A DNA stretch of 42,748 nt, taken from assembly GCF_051967575.1 (NCBI RefSeq), contig NZ_JBQCJW010000032.1, positions 1 to 42,748 on the forward strand, given 5' to 3'. The DNA comes from Solibacillus silvestris_B. GTDB taxonomy: Bacteria > Bacillota > Bacilli > Bacillales_A > Planococcaceae. The position numbers and the translations under genes were made by a program. Below the pieces are notes generated by a model. It was not told the DNA's origin, ran no database searches, and worked only from the letters and a program-made list of their open reading frames with translations. Below are positions 32,767 to 40,609 of the stretch, one piece after another (the stretch's first letter is position 1; each line of letters starts with the position of its first letter).

Positions 32767-34062
32767 TTGAATATGTTTTTAATTGCGGCACTCATTTTTA
32801 TCGTAACACTGATTTTTGTCATCTGGCAGCCAAAGGGACTTAATATAGGTTGGTCTGCAATGGGTGGGGCTGTCATCGCATTACTTGTTGGTGTTGTTGA
32901 TTTTAATGATGTCGGGACAGTAATTGATATTACGTGGAACGCCACATTATCGTTTATTGCGATTATTTTAATTTCACTTGTATTAGACGAAATTGGTTTG
33001 TTTGAATGGGCTGCACTTCATATGGCGCGTGGTGCAAAAGGTAACGGTATCAAAATGTTTGTGTATGTTAGTTTGCTCGGAGCAGTTGTTGCTGCATTAT
33101 TTGCGAATGATGGAGCTGCACTGATTTTAACGCCAATTGTGTTAGCGATGGTGCGTAATTTACAGTTTAGCGAAAAAATGATTTTCCCGTTTATTATGGC
33201 GAGTGGTTTTATTGCAGATACAACGAGCTTACCGTTTGTAGTGAGTAACCTAGTCAATATCGTGTCAGCTGACTTCTTTGATATTGGGTTTGTGGAATAT
33301 GCTTCGCGTATGGTTATCCCAAACTTGTTCTCGCTTGTAGCAACGATTGTTGTGCTACTGATTTATTTTAACAAATCAATTCCACGTGAATACAATGAAT
33401 CGATGTTAAAGGAACCACGCCTTGCGATCAAAGATATGAAAATGTTCAAGTTATCTTGGTTTGTACTTACTATTTTAGTAGTTGGCTATTTCTCAAGTGA
33501 ATTTATTGGCGTACCAGTTTCTCTTGTAGCAGGCGTTATTGCAGTTTTCTTCTTAGTTATGGCACGACAAAGTTCTGTCGTCGATACAAAAGCTGTTGTG
33601 AAAGGTGCACCTTGGAATATCGTATTCTTCTCAATTGGGATGTACGTTGTTGTTTACGGACTAGGGAATGCAGGATTAACGCCCGATTTAGCTAGTGTAA
33701 TCAAATGGACAGCAGAGCAAGGGTTGTTCGCAGCAACAGTTGGAATGGGCTTTATTGCGGCATTTCTATCATCTGTCATGAACAATATGCCAACAGTGAT
33801 GGTCAATGCATTAGCAATTGCAGAAACGACGACAGATGGTACGTTACGTGAAGCATTAATATATGCAAACGTTATTGGTTCAGACTTAGGACCAAAAATA
33901 ACGCCAATTGGATCACTCGCGACTCTCGTTTGGTTATATGTACTGTCACAAAAAGGAGTGAAAATCTCATGGGGTACGTATTTTAAAACGGGGATCGTGT
34001 TAACAATACCTATCTTAATCTTTACGCTAATCGGACTTTATATTACATTACTTATTTTTTAA
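32767..34062 (+). CDS. arsB: Arsenite efflux membrane protein ArsB
   Basis: A 431-residue integral membrane exporter of arsenite/antimonite, with about 12 helices. TTG 32767 is seven bases from GGAGGG; the ATG two codons on is too far. ArsB family segments are WNATLSFIAIILISLVLDEIG, FANDGAALILTPIVLAMV, SGFIADTTSLPFVVSNLVNI, SSVMNNMPTVMVNALAI and ANVIGSDLGPKITPIGSLATL. There is no ArsA, so export is driven by the proton gradient. Confidence 0.95.
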   Translation: MNMFLIAALIFIVTLIFVIWQPKGLNIGWSAMGGAVIALLVGVVDFNDVGTVIDITWNATLSFIAIILISLVLDEIGLFEWAALHMARGAKGNGIKMFVYVSLLGAVVAALFANDGAALILTPIVLAMVRNLQFSEKMIFPFIMASGFIADTTSLPFVVSNLVNIVSADFFDIGFVEYASRMVIPNLFSLVATIVVLLIYFNKSIPREYNESMLKEPRLAIKDMKMFKLSWFVLTILVVGYFSSEFIGVPVSLVAGVIAVFFLVMARQSSVVDTKAVVKGAPWNIVFFSIGMYVVVYGLGNAGLTPDLASVIKWTAEQGLFAATVGMGFIAAFLSSVMNNMPTVMVNALAIAETTTDGTLREALIYANVIGSDLGPKITPIGSLATLVWLYVLSQKGVKISWGTYFKTGIVLTIPILIFTLIGLYITLLIF

Positions 34063-34079
34063 TTAAAGGAGTTTATTCA

Positions 34080-34505
34080 ATGACAAAAAAAACACTATAT
34101 TTCTTATGTACAGGAAACTCTTGCCGTTCGCAAATGGCAGATGGATGGGCACAGAAGCTATTACCGGAAGATTGGGAAGTGTATTCTGCAGGTATTGAAA
34201 CACATGGTGTCAATCCAAATGCGGTTAAGGCAATGAATGAGGTGGGTATTGATATTTCTCACCACACTTCAGATTTGATTAATCCAGATATTCTAAACAA
34301 AGCAACATTTGTCGTAACACTTTGTGGGGATGCAGCAGATAAGTGTCCAATGACTCCACCAGGCGTACGTCGTGAGCATTGGGGATTCGAAGACCCAGCA
34401 AAAGCTACGGGCACAGAGGAAGAAAAATGGGCAGTGTTCCAGCAAGTGCGTGATGCAATCGGTGCACGTATCGAGCAGTTCGTAAACGAAGAATTAAAAA
34501 AATAA
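34080..34505 (+). CDS. arsC: Thioredoxin-coupled arsenate reductase
   Basis: A 141-residue enzyme converting arsenate to arsenite for ArsB to export. The low-molecular-weight phosphatase loop CTGNSCRS gives Cys10 and Cys15. Cys82 and Cys89 (LCGDAADKC) complete the redox relay exactly as numbered in plasmid pI258 ArsC. ATG 34080 follows AAAGGAG. Last intact gene of arsRBC. Confidence 0.96.
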   Translation: MTKKTLYFLCTGNSCRSQMADGWAQKLLPEDWEVYSAGIETHGVNPNAVKAMNEVGIDISHHTSDLINPDILNKATFVVTLCGDAADKCPMTPPGVRREHWGFEDPAKATGTEEEKWAVFQQVRDAIGARIEQFVNEELKK

Positions 34506-34523
34506 TTTTATGGGGATAAAGAG

Positions 34524-34558
34524 ATTCCCTTGAAATGGCTTCAAGGGGGTATTTTTTT
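34524..34558. terminator. Terminator of the ars operon
   Basis: Stem CCCTTGAA / TTCAAGGG, five-base loop, seven T. Its T-run touches the stop codon of the minus-strand relic that follows. Confidence 0.85.
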
Positions 34559-34797
34559 AACAGCAGTTAGAAGTGCTGGTACTATTTAAATCTAAACTAC
34601 ATACACCAGTTTCAGGTAGATCTAGTTCTACTTTACGAGCACCTTCGAGATCACCTGTCAAGTATGCGACAATGGAACGAACTTGCTCATAGCCAGTTGC
34701 CATTAAAAAGGTTGGCGCACGACCATAGCTTTTCATTTCGACAATATAAAACCCCGGTTCAGGATGACGTAATTCTAATTCACCATCAAAAAAATGG
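34557..34797 (-). pseudogene. C-terminal relic of an ars-linked FAD/NAD(P)-binding oxidoreductase
   Basis: Read on the minus strand this gives FFDGELELRHPEPGFYIVEM, KSYGRAPTFLMATGYEQVRS and LPETGVCSLDLN, ending in SNCC and stop. This is, from memory, the C-terminal end of a flavoprotein often found in arsenic clusters. About 80 codons remain; the N-terminal part with the dinucleotide-binding motifs and start is missing. The break point, near 34785-34797, abuts another 5'-truncated gene on the other strand. Confidence 0.65.
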
Positions 34798-34888
34798 TTT
34801 TCGAATAGTAGGGGTGCGGGAAAAGATTGCTCAACCTGATGGGGAATGGAAAGACAATATGTTACTAGAAAGAAGAGGTTCTTTATAA
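34784..34888 (+). pseudogene. C-terminal relic of a GNAT acetyltransferase (PAT/ArsN-like)
   Basis: From 34784 the plus strand reads HQKNGFRIVGVREKI, then QPDGEWKDNMLLERRGSL and stop. This matches the ending of phosphinothricin-acetyltransferase/ArsN-type GNAT proteins (GFR-VGVRE-IG, W-D-LLERR). The first two thirds of the gene are missing. A run of seven A lies at the junction with the minus-strand relic. An ATG-initiated frame across the junction (from 34664) is a chimera, not a real gene. Confidence 0.6.
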
Positions 34889-34926
34889 GAATTCTTTTTT
34901 GATGTCGTATTTATCATACTCCATGC

Positions 34927-34956
34927 TTGTAATTAATAGAAAAAGTATATTATAAT
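34927..34956 (+). promoter_or_regulatory. Promoter of the antiporter gene
   Basis: TTGTAA (34927-34932), 18 bases, TATAAT (34951-34956). A start near 34963 gives a leader of about 95 nt that contains a strong terminator-like hairpin. Confidence 0.65.
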
Positions 34957-34989
34957 AAAGTCAAGAACATTAAATTAAATAACAAGTGC

Positions 34990-35038
34990 AAGACAAGGTG
35001 GAGCCATAGTCAACTATGGCAGCGCCTTGTCTTTTTTT
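34990..35038 (+). terminator. Leader terminator / attenuator before the antiporter
   Basis: AAGACAAGG, internal loop, GCCATAG, four-base loop, CTATGGC, internal loop, CCTTGTCTT, seven T. It lies between the promoter and the ATG at 35058, so it should stop most transcripts unless relieved. Confidence 0.7.
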
Positions 35039-35057
35039 GCATTGAAAGGGGAAATTT

Positions 35058-36200
35058 ATGTTTATTTTGCAAATTGTGATCGTTTTATTTGCTACAAAAC
35101 TCGCTGGACATGTAGCTGCGAAAATTGGGCAACCATCTGTATTAGGAAAAATCATTGTTGGTATTATTCTTGGTCCAGCCATACTTGGTTGGGTTCATGA
35201 TACGGAACTATTAACCGTATTTAGTCAAATTGGGGTTTTACTGTTAATGTTTTTAGCAGGACTCGAAACTGATTTGCAAGAAATGAATAAAAATAAAAAA
35301 GCTGCAATTTATGTTGCTTTAGGTGGTATCATCCTGCCGATAATTTTAGGCTACGCAGGGGCTCATTATTACGGGATGTCAGTAGGGGAATCAATTTTTA
35401 TTGGATTATTACTCTCTGCAACATCTGTCAGTATTTCTGTTCAAGCATTACGTGAATTAGGTTGGATAAATAGTAAGGAAGGATCGACGTTACTAGGTGC
35501 AGCCGTATTAGACGATATTGTCGTTGTCATTTTAATAGCTGTCGCAATGAGCTTCTTTGCGGGATCTGATACAAATATTGGGTTATTAATCGGGAAGAAA
35601 TTGTTATTCTTTGCCGTTCTAATCGTTCTTGCAAAATGGTTTATTCCAAAATTCATTCAGGTGTTTAAGAAATTTAAAGTAACTGAATCCGTTCTAAGTG
35701 CGGGCTTGATTATTTGTTTCGGTTTATCATACTTCGCGGAATTCCTGGGTATAGCAGGTATTATCGGTGCCTTCTTTGCTGGTATTGCGATTGCACAAAC
35801 GGAATTTAAGAAAGAAATTGAACATAAAGTGGAACCCATTGCTTATGGGATTTTTGTGCCATTCTTCTTCGTAAGTATTGGATTGGCTGTCTCATTTGAT
35901 GGAATTGGAAATCAAATCGGGTTTATTATTATATTTTCAATAATTGCAGTCGTTTCCAAATTTATTGGTTCTGGATTAGGTGCAAAATTAGCTGGTTTCA
36001 ATACGAAATCATCGATGGGTGTCGGTGCCGGAATGGTTTCTCGAGGTGAAGTTGCACTTATACTAGCTGCTATGGGGCTTGAAGGGGGATTACTACCCGC
36101 AAGTTATTATACATCAATTATTATTGTCATTATTGTGACGACAATTGTAACTCCACCTCTTTTAAAATCAATTTTCGGGAAAAGAACAGTTATTAAATAA
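35058..36200 (+). CDS. Na+(K+)/H+ antiporter, CPA2 family, NapA/GerN-like
   Basis: A 380-residue membrane exchanger with about 12-13 helices. ATG 35058 follows AAAGGGGAA. The paired aspartates of the ion site are in GAAVLDDIVVVI (about residue 155). Other family segments are GQPSVLGKIIVGIILGPA, GVLLLMFLAGLETDL, LSATSVSISVQALRELG, GIIGAFFAGIAIAQTEF and GMVSRGEVALILAAMG. No C-terminal TrkA domain is present, as in NapA and GerN. It may have come with the ars island or served the host before. Confidence 0.9.
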   Translation: MFILQIVIVLFATKLAGHVAAKIGQPSVLGKIIVGIILGPAILGWVHDTELLTVFSQIGVLLLMFLAGLETDLQEMNKNKKAAIYVALGGIILPIILGYAGAHYYGMSVGESIFIGLLLSATSVSISVQALRELGWINSKEGSTLLGAAVLDDIVVVILIAVAMSFFAGSDTNIGLLIGKKLLFFAVLIVLAKWFIPKFIQVFKKFKVTESVLSAGLIICFGLSYFAEFLGIAGIIGAFFAGIAIAQTEFKKEIEHKVEPIAYGIFVPFFFVSIGLAVSFDGIGNQIGFIIIFSIIAVVSKFIGSGLGAKLAGFNTKSSMGVGAGMVSRGEVALILAAMGLEGGLLPASYYTSIIIVIIVTTIVTPPLLKSIFGKRTVIK

Positions 36201-36211
36201 TGAAAATATTT

Positions 36212-36253
36212 AAAAGTATCTGTTGTGAACTGCACACCACAGATGCTTTTTTA
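36212..36253 (+). terminator. Terminator of the antiporter gene
   Basis: Twelve-pair stem AAAAGTATCTGT / ACAGATGCTTTT (one G-U) and inner GTG / CAC, with a T-run. Confidence 0.85.
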
Positions 36254-36261
36254 TAGGTCCT

Positions 36262-36356
36262 TTATTCTATATTCTCAAGATAACGATACAGCGTTGATTT
36301 ACTAATACCTGTCTCATTTTAAATATCTAAAAGTGTAAATTTCCCGGACTGATACT
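36262..36356 (-). pseudogene. C-terminal relic of a serine resolvase/invertase
   Basis: The minus strand reads YQSGKFTLLDI, stop, NETGISKSTLYRYLENIE, stop. This is the helix-turn-helix tail of a Tn3-type resolvase (TGISKSTLYRYL), with an in-frame stop in place of one codon. The catalytic domain is absent. It is a trace of a transposon or plasmid at this locus. Confidence 0.6.
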
Positions 36357-36465
36357 ATGGGATGAATCAGCGGTGAATGTCTTAACCAAGCTAGAAAAGC
36401 AGGGGAAAACAGTGGCCATTATCGGCATGAATCCTGCGAGCGAAAAACTCTATAAACAATTATAG
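36349..36465 (+). pseudogene. C-terminal relic of a SulP transporter (STAS domain tail)
   Basis: The plus strand reads LILWDESAVNVLTKLEKQGK then TVAIIGMNPASEKLYKQL and stop. DESAV and the GMN-AS-KL ending match the STAS domain at the end of SulP anion permeases. The membrane part is missing; the fragment abuts the resolvase relic at about 36350. The following stress-protein relic supports this, since SulP and Usp genes are often neighbours. Confidence 0.6.
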
Positions 36466-36501
36466 AATGTTCAAGTGTGTCACATTAAAGGAAGATTCTT
36501 T

Positions 36502-36912
36502 ATGCATCAACATATTTTTTAGCCGTTGACGGTTCTGAAAATGCTGTGCGTGCCGCCAAAGAAGCGGTGAAAATAGCTTCAGATGTTTCATTAATCGAAA
36601 TGGTATATGTTGCAGATTTTAAGAAGGCTAAAACAGGTGTTTTACATGCAAAGTCCAGCGAAAGTTTAATGTTGGAGCGTAAACGTAAAGTAACGCCAAA
36701 AGAGGAAGTTTTACAATCCGCTGGTAACAATTTAAATTTTCAATTTTACATGGTACACCTGGCCCTGAAATTTTAAATATGCAAATGAGAAAAAAGTTAA
36801 TCTTGTAATCACTGGTAGCCGTGGCTTGAATTCATTACAAGAGATAGTGTTGGGCAGTGTCAGCCATAAAGTAATGAAGCGAGTTCATTGCCCAGCTTTA
36901 ATTGTGAAATAG
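36502..36912 (+). pseudogene. Universal stress protein (UspA family), frameshifted
   Basis: ATG 36502 has AAAGGAAG upstream and begins MHQHIF, then a one-base loss shifts the frame; the family text resumes as LAVDGSENAVRAAKEAVKIA. After about residue 75 it shifts again past the GTPGPEIL-like site. It ends in the normal nucleotide-binding tail: LVITGSRGLNSLQEIVLGSV, then SHKVMKRVHCPALIVK and stop. At least two frameshifts, so it is not functional. Confidence 0.8.
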
Positions 36913-36930
36913 AATAATATACTATAGAAG

Positions 36931-36970
36931 AGAACTTGGGAACTGTCTATATAAGGATCTCAAGTTCTTT
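36931..36970 (+). terminator. Terminator after the stress-protein relic
   Basis: AGAACTTG / CAAGTTCT with a 22-base loop and a weak T tail. Confidence 0.5.
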
Positions 36971-37150
36971 AATAATTACAGTACAGAAGTAGAACGTCAC
37001 CATTGTAATTCGAATCTAAAATAGGGACATCGACATAATATATATTATAGGAAGTTGTATCTCGTTCCTTAAGTATACTTATAATAGTGAGACAAAACAT
37101 AGAAAAAGACATTAATTTTGTAATACATTTAAATTTGGGGTTTAAACATA

Positions 37151-37195
37151 ATAAGAATCCATTTATCCAAAGCATCAATCTAAATGGATTCTTAT
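37151..37195. repeat. 15-bp perfect inverted repeat in non-coding DNA
   Basis: ATAAGAATCCATTTA (37151-37165) and TAAATGGATTCTTAT (37181-37195), with a 15-base loop. There is no T-run on either strand. It lies between the relic block and the NTF2-like gene; the rest of 36971-37244 holds no supported gene. Confidence 0.7.
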
Positions 37196-37244
37196 GCAGC
37201 AAAATCATTTTCTGCAAATAAGCTTACTTGACCCGGATAAAAAC

Positions 37245-37622
37245 CTATCTTTCCAGCTCTATATATTCTCTTAACAATTTCCATTCACTATTTTCTTTTC
37301 TCCAGACAAACATGCATTGGGCAGCATGAGGTTTGCCATTTATTAAACTAGTCTCTTTTCCTGAAACTAAAAATTCTTTACCGGTTTTGCGTTCAGTGAT
37401 TGAAAATGCCTCAAAACTTTTCTCCGCATTGCCCTCTTGTTTCAAAACGCCATCTAAATCATAGTCATAATAATACGTTTCAGGTTTGTCTATATTAGAA
37501 TGTGCCCAATATCCTACAAAACTTTCCGACATATAATTTCTGATTCCATCGCCATTTTTGCTTATAAACCCCGCATTCCAAGCATTAAAATAGTTATTTA
37601 ATATTTCCTTTATATCATTCAT
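37245..37622 (-). CDS. NTF2-like (SnoaL/DUF4440-type) protein
   Basis: A 125-residue single-domain protein. ATG 37622 has a GGGGG-type site on the minus strand. It starts with IKEILNNYFNAWNAG and ends QCMFVWRKENSEWKLLREYIE, the usual frame of the cone-shaped NTF2-like fold. Members are small-molecule enzymes or accessory domains; function cannot be assigned. It lies 72 bases downstream of the transglutaminase-like gene on the same strand. Confidence 0.7.
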   Translation of the reverse strand: MNDIKEILNNYFNAWNAGFISKNGDGIRNYMSESFVGYWAHSNIDKPETYYYDYDLDGVLKQEGNAEKSFEAFSITERKTGKEFLVSGKETSLINGKPHAAQCMFVWRKENSEWKLLREYIELER

Positions 37623-37694
37623 CGTTATTCCCCCTTTCCTACATTTTCAATAATAACCGAAATAATTCCTGCAAGAAATTTCTCTTAAAATATT

Positions 37695-39206
37695 TTATTT
37701 TTTGGTTTGTAATGCAATGCTGCTATATACTTCTACATTGATATTCGCTTCTAAAACAACGAAATGCTTTCCTAATTGCTTTTCAATTGCCGGGATATAT
37801 GCATGTGCAAGAGATAATGGCAAAACTAATTTTGCAGCTTTTTCAAATTGAACTTGTTTTCGATTTGCTGTCATTTGCAGACGAATGCCTTTATGAAGCT
37901 CCAAAGATACGGTCAACTGCTTCAACGGCTCGTTAATATATAGTTCGATACCATCACCGCTTTTAAACGCCGGGAATTCATCTGTCGCACTTTCAAAAGT
38001 CGCAAGCCAGCTATCATCGCCAAGTGACATCATGAGAACCTCTGCATACCGCGCATTATTTGCTGCAAGCGTGCTTGGAATAAACTCTTGCGTATTTTGT
38101 TCAACTTCAAACTGTTTTGTATTGCCATTTTCAAAATGAACAATAACATGATAGTCATCCTTTTTAATTGATGTTACCTTATCCATGCTAAGCTTTATCA
38201 ATTCTTCAGTTTGCATTTCATATGTATATAGTGCCGCACCGTCTGTATAATTGCTCATATACACAAAGCCGTCTGCAAAAGTGCAATACTGAACACGCAC
38301 ATCAGCCAGCTTCTTCGTTTGTAACGTATCTAGAGCCATCATCGTTAAATAAGCCGTTGCCGGGTGAGGATAAATAAGATTTTCACCGGCAATACATGCA
38401 TCATAAAGATTATGCATGGCATTGAAACGTTCATTCGTACATGGTGGATAAATATCTAAATCCCATTGATGATTTTTTGCAATTTGTTCATCCGTCAGCA
38501 AAAAATAACGATAACGGATTTCATGATGCTCATATACATGGCCAATATCATCCCAAGTCACATCAATGTGATACCAATGGTCATCAATTTCAACCATATT
38601 CCAAGCATGTCCGGCATCTCCTTCTCCATCCGCTCTCCCTATAACATAATGACAAGGAATATTCAGCTCATCCATCATTTTTTCAAACAGCAAAGCATAC
38701 GCCATACACACACCACGCTTTTCCGCCATAAACGTAGACACCGCAAACGGAGAACCATCCGTATGCAATTCGTAGCTATATGTTCTTACGATATAATCAT
38801 GCACCGCCGCAACCTTTCGAAGCGTGGACATTTCAGGCTTTGTAATTTTCTGAAGTGTAGATGCAATTTCTTCAAGCATCTGTTTTTCTTCCGTACGATT
38901 CATGCGATAACTAAGCGTAAATTCCACTTTCACACGATTTTTGGACAAACTACGATAACGATAACTGCGATTTGCACAATGCTGTGTATAAAAAGCCTTA
39001 TACATATGACTTTGTTCAAATGCATCATCGAGGATTTCATGTAAAGGCTTTGGCAAATGCCCATTAATAATAAGGGAAAATTGTTTATCTAAACGTTCCA
39101 TATGCATGATTAGAATGGGAAGAAGCTCATCATACACAATCGTCGTTGTTTTGATCGATCCCCCTTTTTGTTTAAATGCTTCATAGCTTATAAAATAACT
39201 TCTCAC
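37695..39206 (-). CDS. Transglutaminase-like domain protein
   Basis: A 503-residue protein without signal peptide. The papain-like triad is visible: Cys in KRGVCMAYALLFEKMM (about 175), His in GHAWNMVEIDDHWYHI (about 213), Asp in HIDVTWDD. The N-terminal 100 residues and the C-terminal 230 residues are unrecognised; the latter are rich in beta-strand patterns. The frame opens at GTG 39206, four bases after the GNAT stop, with a weak site, so translation coupling is likely. It may be a protease or cross-linking enzyme in the cytoplasm, as no export signal is seen. Confidence 0.8.
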   Translation of the reverse strand: MRSYFISYEAFKQKGGSIKTTTIVYDELLPILIMHMERLDKQFSLIINGHLPKPLHEILDDAFEQSHMYKAFYTQHCANRSYRYRSLSKNRVKVEFTLSYRMNRTEEKQMLEEIASTLQKITKPEMSTLRKVAAVHDYIVRTYSYELHTDGSPFAVSTFMAEKRGVCMAYALLFEKMMDELNIPCHYVIGRADGEGDAGHAWNMVEIDDHWYHIDVTWDDIGHVYEHHEIRYRYFLLTDEQIAKNHQWDLDIYPPCTNERFNAMHNLYDACIAGENLIYPHPATAYLTMMALDTLQTKKLADVRVQYCTFADGFVYMSNYTDGAALYTYEMQTEELIKLSMDKVTSIKKDDYHVIVHFENGNTKQFEVEQNTQEFIPSTLAANNARYAEVLMMSLGDDSWLATFESATDEFPAFKSGDGIELYINEPLKQLTVSLELHKGIRLQMTANRKQVQFEKAAKLVLPLSLAHAYIPAIEKQLGKHFVVLEANINVEVYSSIALQTKK

Positions 39207-39209
39207 GAT

Positions 39210-39740
39210 TTATTCATCATCCATTTCGATATCATTTTCAATTACATAAATTTCAACCGGTTTCCCTTCCATCTCAATTTGCTTTTCTAGGCGCATACCA
39301 TTTTTTAGGGCAATTCTCTTCGATGCTTCATTGCCTACTTGGATTGCTGAAATATAGCGATGCAGCCACATTTCCTCATTGGCGTAATTCGCTAACGCAT
39401 GTGCAGCTTCAAATCCATAGCCTTGCCCCCAATATTCACGCTTAATCCAGTAGCCGAGTTCAATTTCAAATGCATTATCAATAATTTGTGCCACAAGACC
39501 GGCATGTCCGATATACTCTCCTGTGTGCCGATGAAGTAATTTATGTAAACCATACTCATCAAAATCCTCGTATTGGACCTGCATCCGTTCAATCAATTGT
39601 GCTGCATATGCCTCATCTTTTACTCTGCCGTCCCCTATATATTTCATTACGAGCGGATCTGTTACAAGCTGTGACACAAAATGCAGATCTTCAGCTGTAT
39701 ACCTTTTAAAAATACATCGACCAGTTGTTAAATTTAACAT
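39210..39740 (-). CDS. GNAT acetyltransferase, RimJ/RimL-like
   Basis: A 176-residue N-acetyltransferase. ATG 39740 follows AAAAGGAG. Acetyl-CoA motif A is in YWGQGYGFEAAHALANYA (about 107-125), preceded by ELGYWIKRE and followed by NEASKRIALKNGMRLE. Substrates of the group are protein N-termini or small amines. It is the first gene of a minus-strand unit with the transglutaminase-like gene. Confidence 0.88.
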   Translation of the reverse strand: MLNLTTGRCIFKRYTAEDLHFVSQLVTDPLVMKYIGDGRVKDEAYAAQLIERMQVQYEDFDEYGLHKLLHRHTGEYIGHAGLVAQIIDNAFEIELGYWIKREYWGQGYGFEAAHALANYANEEMWLHRYISAIQVGNEASKRIALKNGMRLEKQIEMEGKPVEIYVIENDIEMDDE

Positions 39741-40166
39741 GGCACGCTCCTTTTATCACTTTTTTGATGCCAAACTTATAATAACCCGTATTTTTTCTGA
39801 CAACAAATCAAATTTACACTATAATGTTTTTGCTTTTATTTTATCGATTAAACTTCTTCAAGTTTCTACATTAAAATTTTTTCAAATTGGCAATATATCA
39901 AATTTTTAATATCCCGCATGTGTTATAGTACAATTTGACGTAACTTAAATAAATACAGGAATTCCATTATATTAGAGTAACGAAATATTATATCTTGCTT
40001 AATGTTATTTATTTTCTGCTTTAATATTATATTTTATCGTTTTGAATTCTTGAATAATATTTCAGCATAGGTTCAAAAAATATGAAAGTCGTTTTTCTCT
40101 AAATAATACTTAATAATTCTACTTCATGACGTGTTGGACGATTCCGATTTTTCAGAAAAAATGTTA
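39741..40166. other. AT-rich intergenic region
   Basis: About 425 bases between the divergent GNAT and DUF485 genes. No ORF with a ribosome binding site, no RNA gene and no repeat was recognised. Confidence 0.5.
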
Positions 40167-40211
40167 TTGCATTATAAAGAATTCCCTCTTACAATGGGTA
40201 CTGTTAACAGT
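40167..40211 (+). promoter_or_regulatory. Promoter and palindromic operator of the DUF485-actP unit
   Basis: TTGCAT (40167-40172), 17 bases, TACAAT (40190-40195). A perfect 12-bp palindrome, ACTGTTAACAGT (40200-40211), sits at the expected transcription start, ideal for a repressor. The bound protein is unknown. Confidence 0.65.
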
Positions 40212-40268
40212 TTTATAAAGTAATATTACGTTTAGAACAGAATAATAATTCGTAAGGGGGGAATTCCG

Positions 40269-40607
40269 TTGAGCGGTTTAGGGGAGAAATACTCAGCGAA
40301 ACATGACTCGGTCAACTACGACTTAATTGATCGCATGGAGTCATTTAATCAATTTGTTAAGAAAAAAAACACATTTTTGTTTGGTATGACGATAGCTTTT
40401 TTGACATTTTACATTTTATTGCCGGTTTTAGCCTTTACCCCTGTGTTACAACAGAAGGCTGTTGGAAGTATTACATGGGTATGGGTATACTCGCTGGCTC
40501 TCTTCATTATGACAATTGTTTTATGTACGGTCTATGTAAAAATGGCAGGAAAATTTGATAAAGCTGCCGCTGCTGTTTTACATGAATATGAAAAGGCGGG
40601 TGTGTAG
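40269..40607 (+). CDS. DUF485 membrane protein
   Basis: A 112-residue protein starting at TTG 40269 after AAGGGGGG. Two membrane helices, about 38-58 and 74-94. It has the DUF485 layout: N-terminal soluble helix, FLFGMTIAFLTFYILLPVL, then VWVYSLALFIMTIVLCTVYV and a KAAAAVLHEY tail. DUF485 genes typically precede actP-type symporters, and this one ends two bases before that gene. It is likely an accessory subunit (YjcH-like). Confidence 0.88.
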   Translation: MSGLGEKYSAKHDSVNYDLIDRMESFNQFVKKKNTFLFGMTIAFLTFYILLPVLAFTPVLQQKAVGSITWVWVYSLALFIMTIVLCTVYVKMAGKFDKAAAAVLHEYEKAGV

Positions 40608-40609
40608 CG

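Noticed and set aside
34664..34888. A 75-codon plus-strand frame
   Set aside because: It is a chimera: its first 40 codons are the antisense of the flavoprotein tail, and only the end is a real acetyltransferase fragment.
36969..37217. An 82-codon minus-strand frame
   Set aside because: It crosses the perfect 15-bp hairpin, has no ribosome binding site, and shows no family pattern.
40081..40110. A catabolite-responsive element (TGAAAGTCGTTTTT) before the symporter unit
   Set aside because: It carries an extra base in the centre compared with the cre consensus and lies well upstream of the promoter.
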